Origin: Discostella pseudostelligera
Taxonomy: Eukaryota; Bacillariophyta; Thalassiosirophyceae; Thalassiosirales; Thalassiosiraceae
Assembly: GCA_036940085.1 (NCBI GenBank)
Contig: JALLBK010003356.1
Span: forward strand, 1 to 27,607
Direction of reading: 5' to 3'
DNA length: 27,607 nucleotides
Part shown: positions 27,433-27,607 of the stretch, in pieces
Layout: each line of letters starts with the position of its first letter
Position numbering within the stretch: the stretch's first letter is position 1
Translations under genes and position numbers: made by a program
The notes under the pieces: model-generated
What the model was told of the DNA's origin: nothing
The model's input: only the letters and a program-made list of their open reading frames with translations
Databases searched by the model: none

Positions 27433-27607
27433 TGAGAGAATGATAGTGCAATCATCAGTGGATCTGTGGTATATTTCTTGCAGCTCCAAGCCTCGATGAT
27501 TCCCTGTAGCTATCTAAAATATATTATCTGAACTAGTAGACGAAGTGATACGCTGGTTACTTTAGATGTACTACCCTACTTTGCAGTGCATTGCAGCAAA
27601 TCAGAGC
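27433..27607. other. UFD1 3' flank
   Basis: The last 175 bp after the UFD1 stop codon presumably hold its 3' UTR. I see no gene or clear terminator. The window ends here. Confidence 0.5.

Overview
This window is nuclear DNA from a eukaryote with short spliceosomal introns (58-149 nt where I can define them). It is most likely a diatom or close stramenopile. The ER Hsp70 ends in DDEL, the retention signal known for diatom BiP. There is also a METTL24/FkbM-like gene of a kind I associate with diatoms. Genes carry Ser/Gly/Gln-rich insertions and the spacers hold many simple repeats. There is no rRNA or plastid marker, so I do not name a genus.

Layout. Positions 1-8,683 are gene-poor and repeat-rich. 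They hold microsatellites, a MITE-like element with terminal inverted repeats and a TAA target duplication (872-1333), a broken histone H3 copy (3339-3650), a decayed triplicated coding repeat (4901-5232) and a mosaic of degenerate minisatellites (about 5600-8490). That mosaic includes an inverted pair of 90-100 bp repeats and a short telomere-like tract. I see no intact gene in this part.

Positions 8,684-27,432 are gene-dense. On the minus strand, reading leftwards, are COG6 (21477-18706), BiP/HSP70 (18033-15865) and TRAPPC8/Trs85 (15213-8684). On the plus strand follow a probably broken membrane-anchored methyltransferase-like gene (21924-22966) and a NOL12/Rrp17-type nucleolar protein (23508-24365). 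A RWD plus RING-like zinc protein (25613-24375, minus) converges on NOL12 with only 9 bp between the stop codons. It diverges from UFD1 (25988-27432, plus).

How the genes relate. Four of the six intact genes act on the secretory pathway. BiP folds proteins in the ER lumen. UFD1, with Cdc48/p97 and Npl4, extracts ER-associated degradation substrates. TRAPPC8 (TRAPPIII) acts in ER-Golgi transport and autophagy. COG6 (COG complex) tethers retrograde Golgi vesicles. They are separate transcription units, so any functional meaning of the clustering is inference.

The main new points come from reading splice sites. BiP has two 16-nt coding ends that single-frame reading misses: one completes its signal peptide and the other encodes DDEL. 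Retaining the last intron gives an immediate TAA, so splicing alone would decide whether BiP carries its ER-retention signal. Upstream of BiP is a cluster of seven ACGT cores, including an exact TGACGTGG (UPRE-like) site. TRAPPC8 has a roughly 440-residue low-complexity extension with a CAA/GTT tract of about 40 units, and a single N inside that tract artificially breaks the reading frame.
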